From Hofstenia miamia (lineage: Eukaryota; Xenacoelomorpha; Acoela; Hofsteniidae), in NCBI GenBank assembly GCA_900660155.1, contig CABFPE010000777.1, positions 51,386 through 115,385 on the forward strand: a stretch of DNA of 64,000 bases, in the 5' to 3' direction. Both the position numbers and the translations under genes were made by a program. The notes under the pieces are model-generated. The model searched no databases. It was given only the letters and a program-made list of their open reading frames with translations, and had not been told where the DNA came from. Below are positions 22,701 through 34,109 of the stretch, one piece after another (position 1 is the stretch's first letter; the number at the start of each line of letters is the position of its first letter).

Positions 22701-25118
22701 AGTTTAATTTTTTAGACTCTAGGCTGCCGTCCAATTGCTTCGATAGATCATATGCTCGCTGAAAATTTGGCTAATGCCGATTTGGTTGAGGAAACTTCAA
22801 TGGGTGGCGGCAAAGTTGTAAGAATTACTGGAGTTGAAAAGAAACATGCAACCATGGCAGTATTGGTGCGTGGCTCCAATAAATTAGTACTTGAGGAGGC
22901 AGATCGCTCACTACACGATGCTCTTTGCGTCATTCGGTGTCTTGTTAAGAAAAGGTACGCATTATATTTTGAAAATTGTAACTTTAGCATATCCCATTGC
23001 CATGTCAAGATAGTTTTTAACGATACACTTTAGGGCATTAATTTGTGGCGGAGGTGCGCCAGAAGTTGAAATGGCTTATCGTTTAATGCAGTTTTCTCAT
23101 TCACTATCTGGTATGGATGCCTATTGCATGAGAGCATTTTCTGAAGCTTTGGAAGTTATTCCTTATACTCTTGCCGAAAATGCCGGTAAAATTTTGGTTT
23201 TTTGTATTAATACGCATGTTGCCCTAAATGTTTTTCTCTTTTTGAAGTGAAATTTACTTAAATGGTCGCTTAATGAATGTAACCTAACATGTCGGTTTGT
23301 CCAAACACTAAGTTCGTCCTACTGATGCTCGTGAGCTGTCTGTGTTTTTTTTATGTGTGTGTGAACCCTATTGGTTAAAAAAAATCATTGTGTTGTGTCT
23401 TCAGCCTTTTTGTCAGTGTGGAGTAATATGATATATTCTTGCAGAGCGTATATATGTTTTAAACAAAAGAAAACTTTCATTCGAAAGCAACAAAGCTTTA
23501 AGATATTGCAATTCCTTGTAATCTTATTACATAGAAAATAGATCTCATCACGGCACATTTGGCTTTGACTGCCTAGTATAAATTTACATCGAAAATTTGT
23601 ATATGGAGATATATTTCGAAATATGCTAAGAAATTTGATCTAAAGGCACGGCACGCTCTCTTTGTGCAGTTTTCGCGTAAGGTAAATGCATGCAGTCATT
23701 ATTGCTCAATAATTAGGTTGTAATTAGATTCACAGCTGGCTTAAGATGTAGTAATATATACTCACACTTATGAAGATTATTATTATCTTTGTAATTTTAC
23801 ACTATACTAAATGCTACTAGTCGATAGATTTTACTACATTTTGGCGATACGGTTTCCTGCATTAAATAGTTATCATGAAAAATTGCCTTAAAGCAAGCAG
23901 CTTTAAAGTAAGATCTTTATGAAAGCCATTTTGTCGCAGCTTACTATCACAATGATAATATTTTATTAAAACGGCAACAAATTATATCATTTGAAAAGCA
24001 TGTGTGTAAAATACAATATATTTGAAATATATTATGGAACAAAGTGGTACAAATGTGTGCAATGATCACTTTATTTTCGTACATATGTAATATTTAGAAT
24101 GCAGAAGCTAGCTTTAATAAAAAATTTTAATTAGGTTTAAATCCAATCAATGTTGTGACAGAGCTTCGAAAACGCCATGCTGAAGGTGAAGTTAATTTTG
24201 GTATTAATGTGAGACGTGGTACAATTACCAATATCCTTGAAGAAAATGTAGTTCAACCACTACTTGTTTCTACCAGTGCCATTAGCTTAGCAACCGAAAC
24301 AGTTCGTGCTATTCTGAAAATCGATGATATTGTAAGTATATGCTATTATAGCTCATTTTAATGTTTTCAATTTTGACAAATAGCACTTTCGATGGGTGTT
24401 CAGTAAAAACGTTGAGCTAAGGTGACCCTATAGAAATTAAAATTAACCGATTTTAACCAACTTTCCAATTCTGTTGACTTATCCGTACACAATTGCTTCA
24501 TTATTTTAAAAATTTGAGGTAATCTAAGTGCTGATAGTCAAATTTTTATACATTGTACAATGATTACACCGTACAGGAAAACTCTATAATTATGAAGTTC
24601 GTTATCAGTAAACTTTCAGTAACTAGAGTGTATAGAGGATCACTTCCTAATCTAGAAGTTATAGTGAATGCTATTTAGCTCACCGTTTTCCATTCACTGT
24701 GCCATTGAAACTCTTAACCCTATATGGACCAAATGCGTTCCTCAGCGACATTAGAAAAACATTGATGTTATAAATATAATCAGAATGTTTTTTTCACATG
24801 CGGTTATTAAATGAACGGGACACAACCGTGGCTACATAAGATTCGTATTGTTTCGTTCAAACTCTTGTCACCTGGTCTACTTCTCAGATGTAAACAAATG
24901 CATAAAAACCAGATGCAAAATAAATTGGTCCATATAGGGTTAATTCGCATTTAACAATAACTGTTTCTATTAAATTGTATTACATCATTTTTGTTAACAT
25001 GTTTTGGTATATTCAATGACATTTACGCTGACTGTTTAATTATATATATATTGAGGTTCGAATCTCCAATTACTTAAGCTGTAATTTTTACTTTTAGGTG
25101 AACGCTCCAAATATGTAA
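19716..25118 (+). CDS. CCT4: T-complex protein 1 subunit delta (cytosolic chaperonin CCT4)
   Basis: One of eight subunits of the cytosolic TRiC/CCT chaperonin ring, which folds actin, tubulin and other proteins using ATP. Ten exons can be traced with GT-AG junctions and consistent phase: 19716-19800, 19841-19959, 20163-20438, 21733-21854, 21917-22052, 22096-22332, 22716-22954, 23034-23185, 24135-24331 and 25098-25118. They total 1584 bp, or 527 residues plus stop; human CCT4 has 539, the difference being mostly a shorter N terminus. Conserved ATP-site blocks are [31 protein letters not shown] and [11 protein letters not shown], and the protein ends [13 protein letters not shown]. The first intron is only 40 bp; introns 3, 8 and 9 are about 0.8-1.3 kb. 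The last intron carries a piggyBac-type MITE. No lesion is visible. Confidence 0.97.
24718..24939. mobile_element. piggyBac-type MITE in CCT4 intron 9
   Basis: Perfect 15-bp terminal inverted repeats (CCCTATATGGACCAA at 24718-24732 and its complement at 24925-24939) are flanked on both sides by TTAA (24714-24717, 24940-24943). A TTAA target and ends starting CCC are the diagnostic combination of the piggyBac superfamily. The 222-bp interior has no coding capacity, so it must have been moved by a transposase encoded elsewhere. Confidence 0.92.
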
Positions 25119-25130
25119 AAGAATGATTTG

Positions 25131-25136
25131 AATAAA
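25131..25136 (+). terminator. Probable CCT4 polyadenylation signal
   Basis: AATAAA lies 12 bp after the CCT4 stop codon, implying a very short 3' UTR. A T-rich stretch (cctttgattatttttaatgg) follows within about 35 bp. Confidence 0.6.
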
Positions 25137-25139
25137 TGT

Positions 25140-26850
25140 TTACAATCCCCTTTGATTATTTTTAATGGTTAACATGAAAAGCGCATCTCAATTTATGTTC
25201 AATTTTATTTAGTCTTCTAATAATGCGATGTTTGTTAACATACTCGGCTTTAACATTTTGTTGTAAACGTAATTATTTAAGCTGTCCGTTTTCTATCCGT
25301 AGTGTTTTGTTGACGGCATCGCCTTTTTGTTTCCTATGTGGCAAATAGAACTTTTGTGATTGTCCTCCGAGCTGAGTTCTTATCAAACGATGCATGCATG
25401 GTGTTTGCTAGCAGGATAATTGCATTACATCCTAGTGAAACAACAAATATCGTCAAACAAAAAACGTCCTATAAGAACTTGATGTATATTGCTTCTTTTC
25501 AATTTATTTTGCAAGCCAAATTCTTTCATTAAATGCAACAAGTTCGGTCATTCAAAGAAAACATGCAATGGAAATTAACTAAGACTTCAGATCAATTCAA
25601 TGAATCTAACTGGCTCCTTTGTAAATCTTTTGTAAAGCTATTTTGAGCTACGTAATTTTTCAAAAAGAAATATTTAGAAATTTTTTACCACATGCTAATT
25701 CCAGATTTATCAATCCATTTATTATTCAACATAGTTTAAGCTGTAATAATATAATTTTGCTTCAAATCCTAAAATGTATCAGTTGTAGCATTAAATGCGT
25801 TCAAATCAATGGCTCAAATTGAGTCGTTAAAATTTAAAAAATGACGAAATATATAAAATGAACAAATTTTTTTTAAACTTATTTCTATGTGCTGTGTTAT
25901 ATGTATGTGTTTTATTTGTGTATATGTTTTGTTTCATAAATTATATTTGTTATATTAAATTCATTTTCAATTTATGGAATTGCTTCCAATTATTAATTTT
26001 GTAAATAGTATATATTTTCATAAATGCTTACTTTGTACACAATCTTTTCAAATTAACTTGCCAGATGTTATTTTTTCCGAGAGCAACCCATAATTATTAT
26101 AAATTTAAATTATCATTTCGACAATTGAGGTGTTCCCTAATGATATTGATTTTATTAGATACAAAAGTATTTTATAATATATTCTGCATATCAACTAGCT
26201 AAAATGTGTTTGAGAAAGTATTTGACATGTCGAAGATGTTCATTTAAACCCAACAGTAAACTAGTAGTGTAGGAACTAATTTAAGGCATATTATTACTGC
26301 ACTATAAAGTAAGTTATATTCACTAAAGCTTGGTTTAAAAACTCAAAATTACAAAATAAATATTTAAAAATCAACAAATGTACAATTTTTTGTAACAAAG
26401 AGAGAAAATACATTTACATTTATATAATAAATTAACTCTACAATGATTTCCGATAATAAATTATTACAAAATATTTCTGTAATTTACAAAATTTCCTCAA
26501 CAAATATTAAAAATTGATCTTCCATGTGAGTATGGCCATTAATTAATCAACAGTTATATCAAATTGACATCAATTGAGATAAAATCATAATTCATTTACG
26601 ATTCAATCATTTGTCTATTCAATTTGCATAAAATCAATCATGCAGTGATAACTTTTTCCCTGAACCATCTAGATTTTAGCTTACAAATGGGAACTCTTGC
26701 ATTGACATATTTTGGTTGTCAAAAACCCCAAAATGTCAACAATTTAATAACTTGAACTATAACACTTAATGATTGTAAAAGAAACTACCTCAACCAGCAG
26801 TTCAAAGCGATGCTTCTTCATTATTCTTCAAAGCTGCCAGTTGTAAATGT
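25140..26850. other. AT-rich interval downstream of CCT4, no gene seen
   Basis: Only short, low-complexity open frames (for example 25338-25532), with no motif or splice pattern I can support. Confidence 0.6.
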
Positions 26851-27174
26851 ATGTATAAGTTTCTACTCTCCATTCAACTAACCAGTGTCCATCAAGGCAC
26901 TGTTGGGGGATCAGCATATTATAATATTGCAGTTAATGCTAGTTGCAATAATGTAGTTCACGCTGATAAAAACTTCGGACGTGGGGGTTTTTCAATAAAA
27001 ATGATAGAGCAACTGCTATTATACGCACTAGTGTTAGGTTATATAAAGAATGTAAATGATTTCTGTAGTAAACAGCCTTTATGTTCCTTTATGCATGTTG
27101 GAATCACTTATGCAGCAGACATGCGACTGGTGGAGCATCAGTCAACTTATTCCCACACAGACACTTTCTTATAA
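26851..27174 (+). CDS. Uncertain 107-codon open frame
   Basis: An open frame longer than its surroundings, with more balanced composition, reads HQGTVGGSAYYNIAVNASC, later DKNFGRGGFSIKMIEQL. I recognise no family. It contains five cysteines but no clear signal peptide. It could be a decayed transposon segment, an exon of an unrecognised gene, or chance. No splice or promoter evidence supports it. Confidence 0.15.
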   Translation: MYKFLLSIQLTSVHQGTVGGSAYYNIAVNASCNNVVHADKNFGRGGFSIKMIEQLLLYALVLGYIKNVNDFCSKQPLCSFMHVGITYAADMRLVEHQSTYSHTDTFL

Positions 27175-27279
27175 TAATAATACTTATTTTTAAAATCCTC
27201 TGTATATATAATCACTATATAAATAGTGATAAGCACTTATTTAGATTTTTTTTGGTTCAATAACTAAGCTTGGTTGTTG

Positions 27280-28260
27280 GAATTGATTGAATTCTTTGGT
27301 AATTTAAATAGTTTATTTTTCTTGGTTTCAAATACATTTTTACAATTCTTTTAAAGTCTTTAATTTTTCTTCCTTAAATTCATTCCATAAGTCAATACAA
27401 AAATTCATAAATGAGTTCTTCATCATATTTTTCTTAAATTTAAGTTTTCTGTAAAAATTGTTCTTAAATGTATTTTAGTTGGTATTCTAATGAAAATAAG
27501 TAGTTATCTTCTTTGATTGTAGTTTGATTTCTTCTTTCACAGATGGTATTGATACTCCAATTGAAAGTTATTTCTAGTTTTATCTTCATTCTTTTATTGA
27601 GAATTGTTAATAAACAGGCTAAATATAAGTAATGAGTCAATATATATGATTATATTAGAGTAATTTTCCAATTTATACGTATGAATTTTTGAAATTTAGT
27701 TAGTGTTTTAATTCCTTGTATCATTTTTTGCATTATTTTGTTGACTTCAATTTCAAATATTAACTTGTCAAAGATTATTTTTAAGTCTCTAATTTTTGTC
27801 TCTTGTATAATATTATTGTGTATTTTAACATTAATTTTCCACTCTTGTTAGAAATATTTAATACCATAAATCTAGTCTTTTCAACATTTATTTTTATTTT
27901 TTCAAAGTTGAATACAGCAGGGTGTCATCAGCATATTGGACATATTTTATGTTTTCATTAAAATTGATGTCATTAACATAAAGATTGAATATTAATGGCC
28001 CTAGAACTGAACCTTCAGGTATTCATTTATTAATTATTTGTTTATTCGAGATTTCATTGTTTACTTTTACGTATTGCTGTCTATTAGTTAAATATGAGGT
28101 TTATAACTTAGTTGCATATTCATTAAAGTTGTATATATGTTTTAACATTTTAATTAGTATTTCATGATCAATTGAATTAAATGCTTTAGATAGAACTAAT
28201 GATAAGACGTAAATACTATCTCCTTTATCGTTGTTTTCACATTTAAAATAAATTATCGAT
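27280..28260 (-). mobile_element. LINE remnant, RT palm region (minus)
   Basis: Minus-strand reading from 28255 gives LVLSKAFNSIDHEILIKML, then (about 28020-27930) EGSVLGPLIFNLYVNDINF and VQYADDTLLYS, the A, B and C blocks of a LINE reverse transcriptase. Frame breaks are frequent. The wording is close to the open LINE at 30239-34376 (ISKVFNSINHAILLEKL; GSVLGPLLFKLYVND; VQFADDTLIY), so it is an older relative. The fingers region of a similar RT lies further right at 29590-29990, with about 1.3 kb of other sequence between. Confidence 0.7.
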
Positions 28261-29281
28261 TATAATCAACATCCTTAGATTTTGCAATGAAGACGAAAAG
28301 AAGTAATATTGTTTGTTGCACCATTATATGCAAGCAAATATACTAACAATATATGTTGATAAAATAAAAACTTCAATAAATGTACAATACACAAAACAAA
28401 TGTTATTTACAGAAATGGATATTTACAATAAATTTACAAAATAGTATATTACCCTTATGTTCGATTGATAGTCATGCAAGACTGTTCTCTGAATATCGTG
28501 TGTAACCACATTCGTATGTAACCACGCTTAACGTTTTTCATTCTAAAATGGCGGACTACTGAAAACAGAAATTTGAAATCAATCTGTCTGCTAGCTGATC
28601 AAAAAGCCATTCCAAGTTAATATAGAATACAAGTTAAAAATAGCTTGAGCAAATATAGTTTTAGTCTATTTTAGTCTTAACTACTTCAAGAGAATTTGTA
28701 TTTTAAATTTCCATAGGCAATTCATTTCATAGACGGATCGAGGTATTAATAAAATAAATTCGATTTTCTTTTTTCTTGAATATTGCTATTTCTATAACAA
28801 ATGTACGTTTGGTATGAAAGTGAGGAGTTTGAAATGGGGGAAATTTGTTAAATTGTCAGGAGAATTTTGTAAGACGTACATAAAGATACTTTATAAATTG
28901 CCATTATAGGCTTCAAAAAGTTTCCATTTAATTCATCGGAAATTGAAGTATCCTGGTATATTACTTGTCCCGGTAGATAAAATGTTAATGCAATTTAGAT
29001 GACTTAAAATTAGGTTATGGATACGTGTGATTTTTGCATTAATTCCTAGAAGGTGCGAAAGATTATTTATTATTGGTGTAATTGAAACTGTCATTTTTTG
29101 CTATGCTATCTAATTGCTTATGAAAATTTAAGTTTTTTCCTCATTAATATGCATATGCAGTGTAAATTTGGATGCTTCTGTTTTACTATTTTCGCTTTTT
29201 ATTATACAAAATTGTGTTTTCAAAGTATTAAATTTTAACCTGTGCAATGCATATTTTTTCAATTATATCTATAAAAACTTG
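28261..29281. other. Unassigned AT-rich segment between two LINE RT pieces
   Basis: No open frame or inverted-repeat boundary is clear. It may be an insertion that separates the RT palm (27280-28260) from the RT fingers (29590-29990), but I see no target duplication. Confidence 0.4.
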
Positions 29282-29480
29282 TAAAATTACCCGAGTGAAA
29301 TATCATTGTCATCGGTGTATTAAAAAATGTCATATGAAATGTTCCTATTNATCCGAGTGTGCAGAAAGATGGTTCCAATTCAAGCTGGGGAGATCANNNN
29401 NNNNNNNNNNNNTAAAATTACCCGAGTGAAATATCATTGTCATCGGTGTATTAAAAAATGTCATATGAAATGTTCCTATT
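29282..29480. repeat. 68-bp duplicated contig end around an N and a 16-N gap
   Basis: 29282-29349 is repeated at 29413-29480 (offset 131). Between the copies lie a single N (29350), a 46-bp orphan piece of higher G+C (29351-29396) and sixteen Ns (29397-29412). This is an assembly join. The duplicated piece encodes a Cys/His-rich run, YHCHRCIKKCHMKC, like part of a PHD-type finger found in some LINE ORF1 proteins. Confidence 0.75.
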
Positions 29481-29589
29481 TAAATCATTTGCGTATATAC
29501 TAAAAAGAAGTTTCTCAAAATTATTGTTTCTAGAGTAATCAAATTTAAGAAATTATACTTTTTGCTATCTTTTCCATAAATAACTTGAG

Positions 29590-29990
29590 ATTTACTCGAT
29601 GCTATTGCACATTATTTATTGCTATCAATATTTTTTCTACATCTTTCGATTGTGTAAATTAAGACATCATTGGTAGATATTCCACTCTGAAATCTGTACT
29701 GTGCTTTGGAAAAGATATTATGCATAGCACCATGCTTATTGATTTCATCCGAGAGTAGTTTTTCAAAAAAATTCCAAAAGGTGATGTAAATGAAATAGGG
29801 CGATATTGACAGCACAGATTTGGGTCGTCTTTTTTATAAACACGTGTAGTGTTGGTTAGTTTTAGTTAGTTTGGCAAAATAGAATATCTAACATATAAAA
29901 GATGATTATCGCAGTGCGGAGTAGTAATTAAATCCACAACAGTCTTCAAGCTCCAAACAGGAATTTTTTGTACCACTAGATTTATTTTTC
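29590..29990 (-). mobile_element. LINE remnant, RT fingers (minus)
   Basis: Minus-strand readings give VYKKDDPNLCCQYRPISF, then FEKLLSDEINKHGAM and KAQYRFQSGISTNDVLIYTI, the conserved fingers segment of a LINE reverse transcriptase. Upstream on the same strand are KNKSSGTKNS and further degraded text. It is broken. The end of this segment lines up with the start of the palm piece at 28260, suggesting one element opened by later sequence. Confidence 0.65.
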
Positions 29991-30238
29991 AACCTTGAGG
30001 TTGTTTCTTCATATTTTGTTATACTGTGTATCGAAAGCTAAGAGCTTCGGGCTTCATCATAGTTATATATGTTTTCAATCTCATAGTTACCATTATTCAA
30101 AATTTCGCAAATATCTTCAGTATTTTTATTTGTTTCGCTATTATATGAATTCGATTTACAGAAGCCTGTTTTTTGTTAAGCAATTAATTAATAGATTGTT
30201 AAACGGTAAGATTTATTTTTTGCTTAATTAACAATCAT

Positions 30239-31285
30239 ATGCATTATTCAGAAATTCTAAAAGCTAGTCCTCTTATAGAGGATGGACGAATAAACGCGCT
30301 ATTTAAAGATTTTTCTAATCTTGATGACTTTATAAATGAACTAAAATTATCAGATGCATTAAAACTTGAATATGAAGATATTGTTTGTGGCATAAAGTCG
30401 AAATTCATTAAATGCTTGAAAAATCAATGTGAAAATGTAAAATTGAGTAATACTATTACTCCTACAATCAAAGAATTTCAACATTCGAAGATATTTAAGC
30501 CAAAATTAGTCATTTCAAGTAATAATTTAAAAAATGATGATGGTAGTTTAAATGAAAAAGAATGCAAAAAAATTGTTCAAAATGTTGAAAAGTCAATTAA
30601 AAATTTGGGAACTAAAGGGCCAAGTGTAGAACAAATAAAATTAAATGACAAAAATGATATTATCTTACTTTGTAAATCTGATGAAGATGCAAATATTACA
30701 GAAAGAGCACTTGGTAAATTGAGGAACATAAACATAAAAAAATCGATCAAACTTATGCCAAAAATCAAAATTACTAATATACCTTTATATGAAGACGTAA
30801 CTAACTTTAAGGAATTTAAATCTAAACTATTTGCTGATAATGAAAATATTCTCAAGGATTTTGAAATGGAACATTGTGAATTAATATACAGTAATGTTAA
30901 CAATTATAGCAAATGCAAAGAAATAATAATGAAGGTTTCAGCAAAATTGAGACATGTACTGGTTGGAAAAAAATTAAAGCTTGGTTTTGGAATTGTTCGT
31001 ACTTTTGATCATTATTATGTAAGAAAATGTAGTAACTGTGGTGAATTTGGTCATTCTACAAAGGTATGTTCAATGAAAACATCTAACTGTATGTACTGCA
31101 TGGATAATCACAACTATAAAAATTGTCCAGTTAAAAATGCTAAGGAAATGCATAAATGCATCAACTGCAAAAATTCAAATATGTTTCAGAAATCACATAG
31201 TAACCATAACGCATTTAGTAAAGAGTGTCCTTTATATAAAAATCAAATGCAGTTAACTATTTTGAAGACCAATCATGAATTGTAA
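30239..31285 (+). CDS. LINE ORF1: Gag-like zinc-knuckle RNA-binding protein
   Basis: The 348-residue product is expected to bind the element RNA and form the transposition ribonucleoprotein. The N-terminal two thirds is Lys/Asn/Asp-rich without a motif I can name. Near the C terminus a basic segment (HVLVGKKLKLGFGIVRTF) leads into three Cys/His knuckles: CSNCGEFGHSTKVC (C-x2-C-x4-H-x4-C), CMYCMDNHNYKNC (C-x2-C-x3-H-x4-C), and a longer one starting CINCKNSN and ending FSKEC. This array is typical of ORF1 in I/Jockey-group LINEs. The stop codon lies inside the first codons of ORF2, so ORF2 is probably translated by reinitiation. Confidence 0.85.
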   Translation: MHYSEILKASPLIEDGRINALFKDFSNLDDFINELKLSDALKLEYEDIVCGIKSKFIKCLKNQCENVKLSNTITPTIKEFQHSKIFKPKLVISSNNLKNDDGSLNEKECKKIVQNVEKSIKNLGTKGPSVEQIKLNDKNDIILLCKSDEDANITERALGKLRNINIKKSIKLMPKIKITNIPLYEDVTNFKEFKSKLFADNENILKDFEMEHCELIYSNVNNYSKCKEIIMKVSAKLRHVLVGKKLKLGFGIVRTFDHYYVRKCSNCGEFGHSTKVCSMKTSNCMYCMDNHNYKNCPVKNAKEMHKCINCKNSNMFQKSHSNHNAFSKECPLYKNQMQLTILKTNHEL

Positions 31286-34109
31286 TAAAAGTGCATATGA
31301 AAATATCATACCCTGCAACAAAGTAAATGAAAAAATTGTAACTAAGAAGAATAAATTAAAATTAGTAAATACCAATTTCCAGAGTATTGTGAATAAAGTT
31401 GATAAATTTTACGATCTAATTCAGAATTTTGATGACAGTACAATCATTGGCGTGACGGAAACTTGGTTAAAATCTAATGACTACTTAAAAAGCTTAAATG
31501 ACAAATTTTTGATCTTACGAAGAGATAGAAGACAAGATTTAACACATAAAACTAGAGGTGGTGGTGTTTTACTAAATATACCACGCAAATTCAAACCAAT
31601 AATCAGAGATGATATTTCTGAAAATGATTCTGAATTTGATAGCTTATGGGTTCAATTTAATATATGTGGAGTCTGTTATTTGATCAATATAAGTTATTGT
31701 AGTAAGAAACAATCATTTCAAGCTTTTAAAGAAAATTTATACAAAGAAATTTGCATTGCAAATCAAACAACAAACTTAGTTATTATGGGTGATTATAACC
31801 AAAATTATTTATGTGAAATTGAAAAAAGGAAAATTAACGATTTAATTGATGTCTTTAATATGGAAGTTCTGAATAAAAATATGCTAATGCATATAAACAT
31901 TGTTAAGTCTTCTTTGATTGATTATATCATTACTGACATCTCAAGCATTAAGACTTATGAAGTTTTTGTTACAGATTTTTTCATATCAGACCATTTACTG
32001 ACATGTGCAATATTGGATAACATAAAGACTCAAACAGATTCACTGATATATTCCACTAAAAGTTTCTATTCAAGGAAATACTTTAACAACAATATTTTTT
32101 TGAAGGAATTGATCAACTTAAATTGGAATGATTATTACTTTGGCACAACAGTGGATCAAAAAATGATATTTATAATTGATAATTTAACAAGTATTTATCA
32201 TAAGCTTTGTCCTATTATAAAGATTCAAAAACACAACGTAAAGAATAGTAACAAAACGTGGAAGATATGGATATCTAAAGAAACGAAAGAATGCATTAGA
32301 AAAAAGCATAAGGCATATGCAATTTTTTGTCAAAACAGATCGAAAGCCAACTATGATCATTATAAAACATTAAGAAATAAAGCCTCAACAAAATGTAATT
32401 TTGATCTACAAGCTTTTTTACAAAAATCTTTTAATGAAAAAAAATCTATTAAACAAAAGTGGTCATTTATTTCGAATTTTTTAAATTTTAAAGAAGAAAA
32501 TGAAATTCCTTATATAATAAATGATGATGGTGAATATATTACAAATGACAAAGAAATTAGTAATATTTTAAATGAAAGATTTGTGAAACTAGGAATGAAT
32601 GACAACCTAAATACAAAGTTCAAACATTTATATCATAAGCATCGCAATATTAGAAAACATGATGATCCCTATAAACCAAGATTTATTACATTAGTAGAAT
32701 TTTACAAAGAAACAAAGAAAATTAATTGGAACAAAGCGAAAGGTCATTGTGAATTTCCTCCTTGGTTTTTGAAAGGTGCCTTGTGTATTTTATTGAGACC
32801 TTTGTGTGACTTATTTAATCAATGCTTGGCAGAATCAACTTACCCTGATTACTTAAAAATTGCTAAAGTTACACCAATATATAAAAAGGGAAGAAAAGAT
32901 CTTGCAGAAAATTACCGACCAATTTCAGTATTAACAATAATTAATAAAATATTTGAAAAATTATTATTCAACCAAATTAACCTATATGTGGAACAAAATG
33001 AATTAATATCAAAACATCAGTTTGGATTTCAAAAAGATACCTCTACAAATGATTCCCTACTTTGTGCTGTTGAAGACTGGAGATCAAAATTAGATAGGAA
33101 TGAAAAAATATATATAGCATCATTAGATATTTCAAAGGTATTTAATTCAATAAACCATGCTATTTTATTGGAAAAGTTAAAGCAGATTTATAATTTTAGT
33201 GATTCATTAATAGAATTATTAAATAGTTACTTAAGTAATAGATATCAGTATGTGAAACTCAACGAAGAAATATCAAATTCATTAGAAATAAACCATGGAG
33301 TACCACAAGGATCAGTACTGGGTCCATTACTATTTAAGTTATATGTAAATGATATGGATCAGCACATTAATAGTAATCATGTACAATTTGCAGATGATAC
33401 TCTTATTTATTGTAATGATATTTTAAATTTACAGGAAAATGTTGAAAAATTGCAAACATTCTTTAATAATAATTTGTTAAAATTAAATATTGAAAAAACT
33501 ATATTTATGGTAATTAAGAATAGAAGAAATGAATCAACATTAAAAAGTATTAAGATATGTAACAACATCATTCACGAATCACCAAAAATGAAATATTTGG
33601 GAGTAGTAATTGATAATAAATTGAATTTTGAAGACGAGGCAAACAACATCATAAAGAAAATGGCGTATGGTATAAGATCAATTCAAAAAATTGGAAAGTT
33701 TATACCAATAGAATGGAAGGTAGTACTCTTTCGATCACTTGTTTTATCCCATTTCTTGTACTCATCTTGTTTATTAACGAACTTAAATAAAAAGGCAAAA
33801 TCGAAATTAGAGAAAGTATTTAAATGGGGAATAAACATAATTAGCAACAAAAATAAAAAAGAAATAATGTGTAAATATCATCTAAGATCATTAGAAGCTC
33901 TTCAAAATATTAGATGTTTATCGATATTTTGGAAAAGAAAATCGAACATTTCTAATCATTTAAATCAAAGAACAATTACATTTGGTAAAACTAAGTATAA
34001 TAGAAAAGTAATGAAGAACGGATTCCTAAATTATTCAATATCACTATGGAACAAACTGGATTACAGTACAAGAAGTGAAAAATTTCTTACAATATTTAAG
34101 AAGAAGTAG
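31275..34109 (+). CDS. LINE ORF2: apurinic endonuclease plus reverse transcriptase
   Basis: The 944-residue enzyme would nick target DNA and prime reverse transcription there. The endonuclease domain (about residues 20-260) has GVTETWLKS, RGGGVLLN, MGDYNQNY, SLIDYIITD and ISDHLLTCA, carrying the conserved Glu, Asp/Asn and Asp-His residues. The RT domain (about residues 520-800) has NYRPISVLTIINKIFEKLL, HQFGFQKDTSTNDSLL, LDISKVFNSINHAIL, GVPQGSVLGPLLFKLYVND, the active-site FADDTLIY and MKYLGVVID. The C terminus ends in the SLWNKLDYS-type block of CR1-like LINEs. No RNase H or C-terminal zinc finger is seen. No stop interrupts it, so the copy is young and possibly active. Confidence 0.9.
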   Translation: MNCNKSAYENIIPCNKVNEKIVTKKNKLKLVNTNFQSIVNKVDKFYDLIQNFDDSTIIGVTETWLKSNDYLKSLNDKFLILRRDRRQDLTHKTRGGGVLLNIPRKFKPIIRDDISENDSEFDSLWVQFNICGVCYLINISYCSKKQSFQAFKENLYKEICIANQTTNLVIMGDYNQNYLCEIEKRKINDLIDVFNMEVLNKNMLMHINIVKSSLIDYIITDISSIKTYEVFVTDFFISDHLLTCAILDNIKTQTDSLIYSTKSFYSRKYFNNNIFLKELINLNWNDYYFGTTVDQKMIFIIDNLTSIYHKLCPIIKIQKHNVKNSNKTWKIWISKETKECIRKKHKAYAIFCQNRSKANYDHYKTLRNKASTKCNFDLQAFLQKSFNEKKSIKQKWSFISNFLNFKEENEIPYIINDDGEYITNDKEISNILNERFVKLGMNDNLNTKFKHLYHKHRNIRKHDDPYKPRFITLVEFYKETKKINWNKAKGHCEFPPWFLKGALCILLRPLCDLFNQCLAESTYPDYLKIAKVTPIYKKGRKDLAENYRPISVLTIINKIFEKLLFNQINLYVEQNELISKHQFGFQKDTSTNDSLLCAVEDWRSKLDRNEKIYIASLDISKVFNSINHAILLEKLKQIYNFSDSLIELLNSYLSNRYQYVKLNEEISNSLEINHGVPQGSVLGPLLFKLYVNDMDQHINSNHVQFADDTLIYCNDILNLQENVEKLQTFFNNNLLKLNIEKTIFMVIKNRRNESTLKSIKICNNIIHESPKMKYLGVVIDNKLNFEDEANNIIKKMAYGIRSIQKIGKFIPIEWKVVLFRSLVLSHFLYSSCLLTNLNKKAKSKLEKVFKWGINIISNKNKKEIMCKYHLRSLEALQNIRCLSIFWKRKSNISNHLNQRTITFGKTKYNRKVMKNGFLNYSISLWNKLDYSTRSEKFLTIFKKK

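Noticed and set aside
25050-25070. tRNA T-arm-like GAGGTTCGAATCTC in CCT4 intron 9
   Set aside because: No A-box, acceptor stem or anticodon arm upstream at the right distance; most likely chance.
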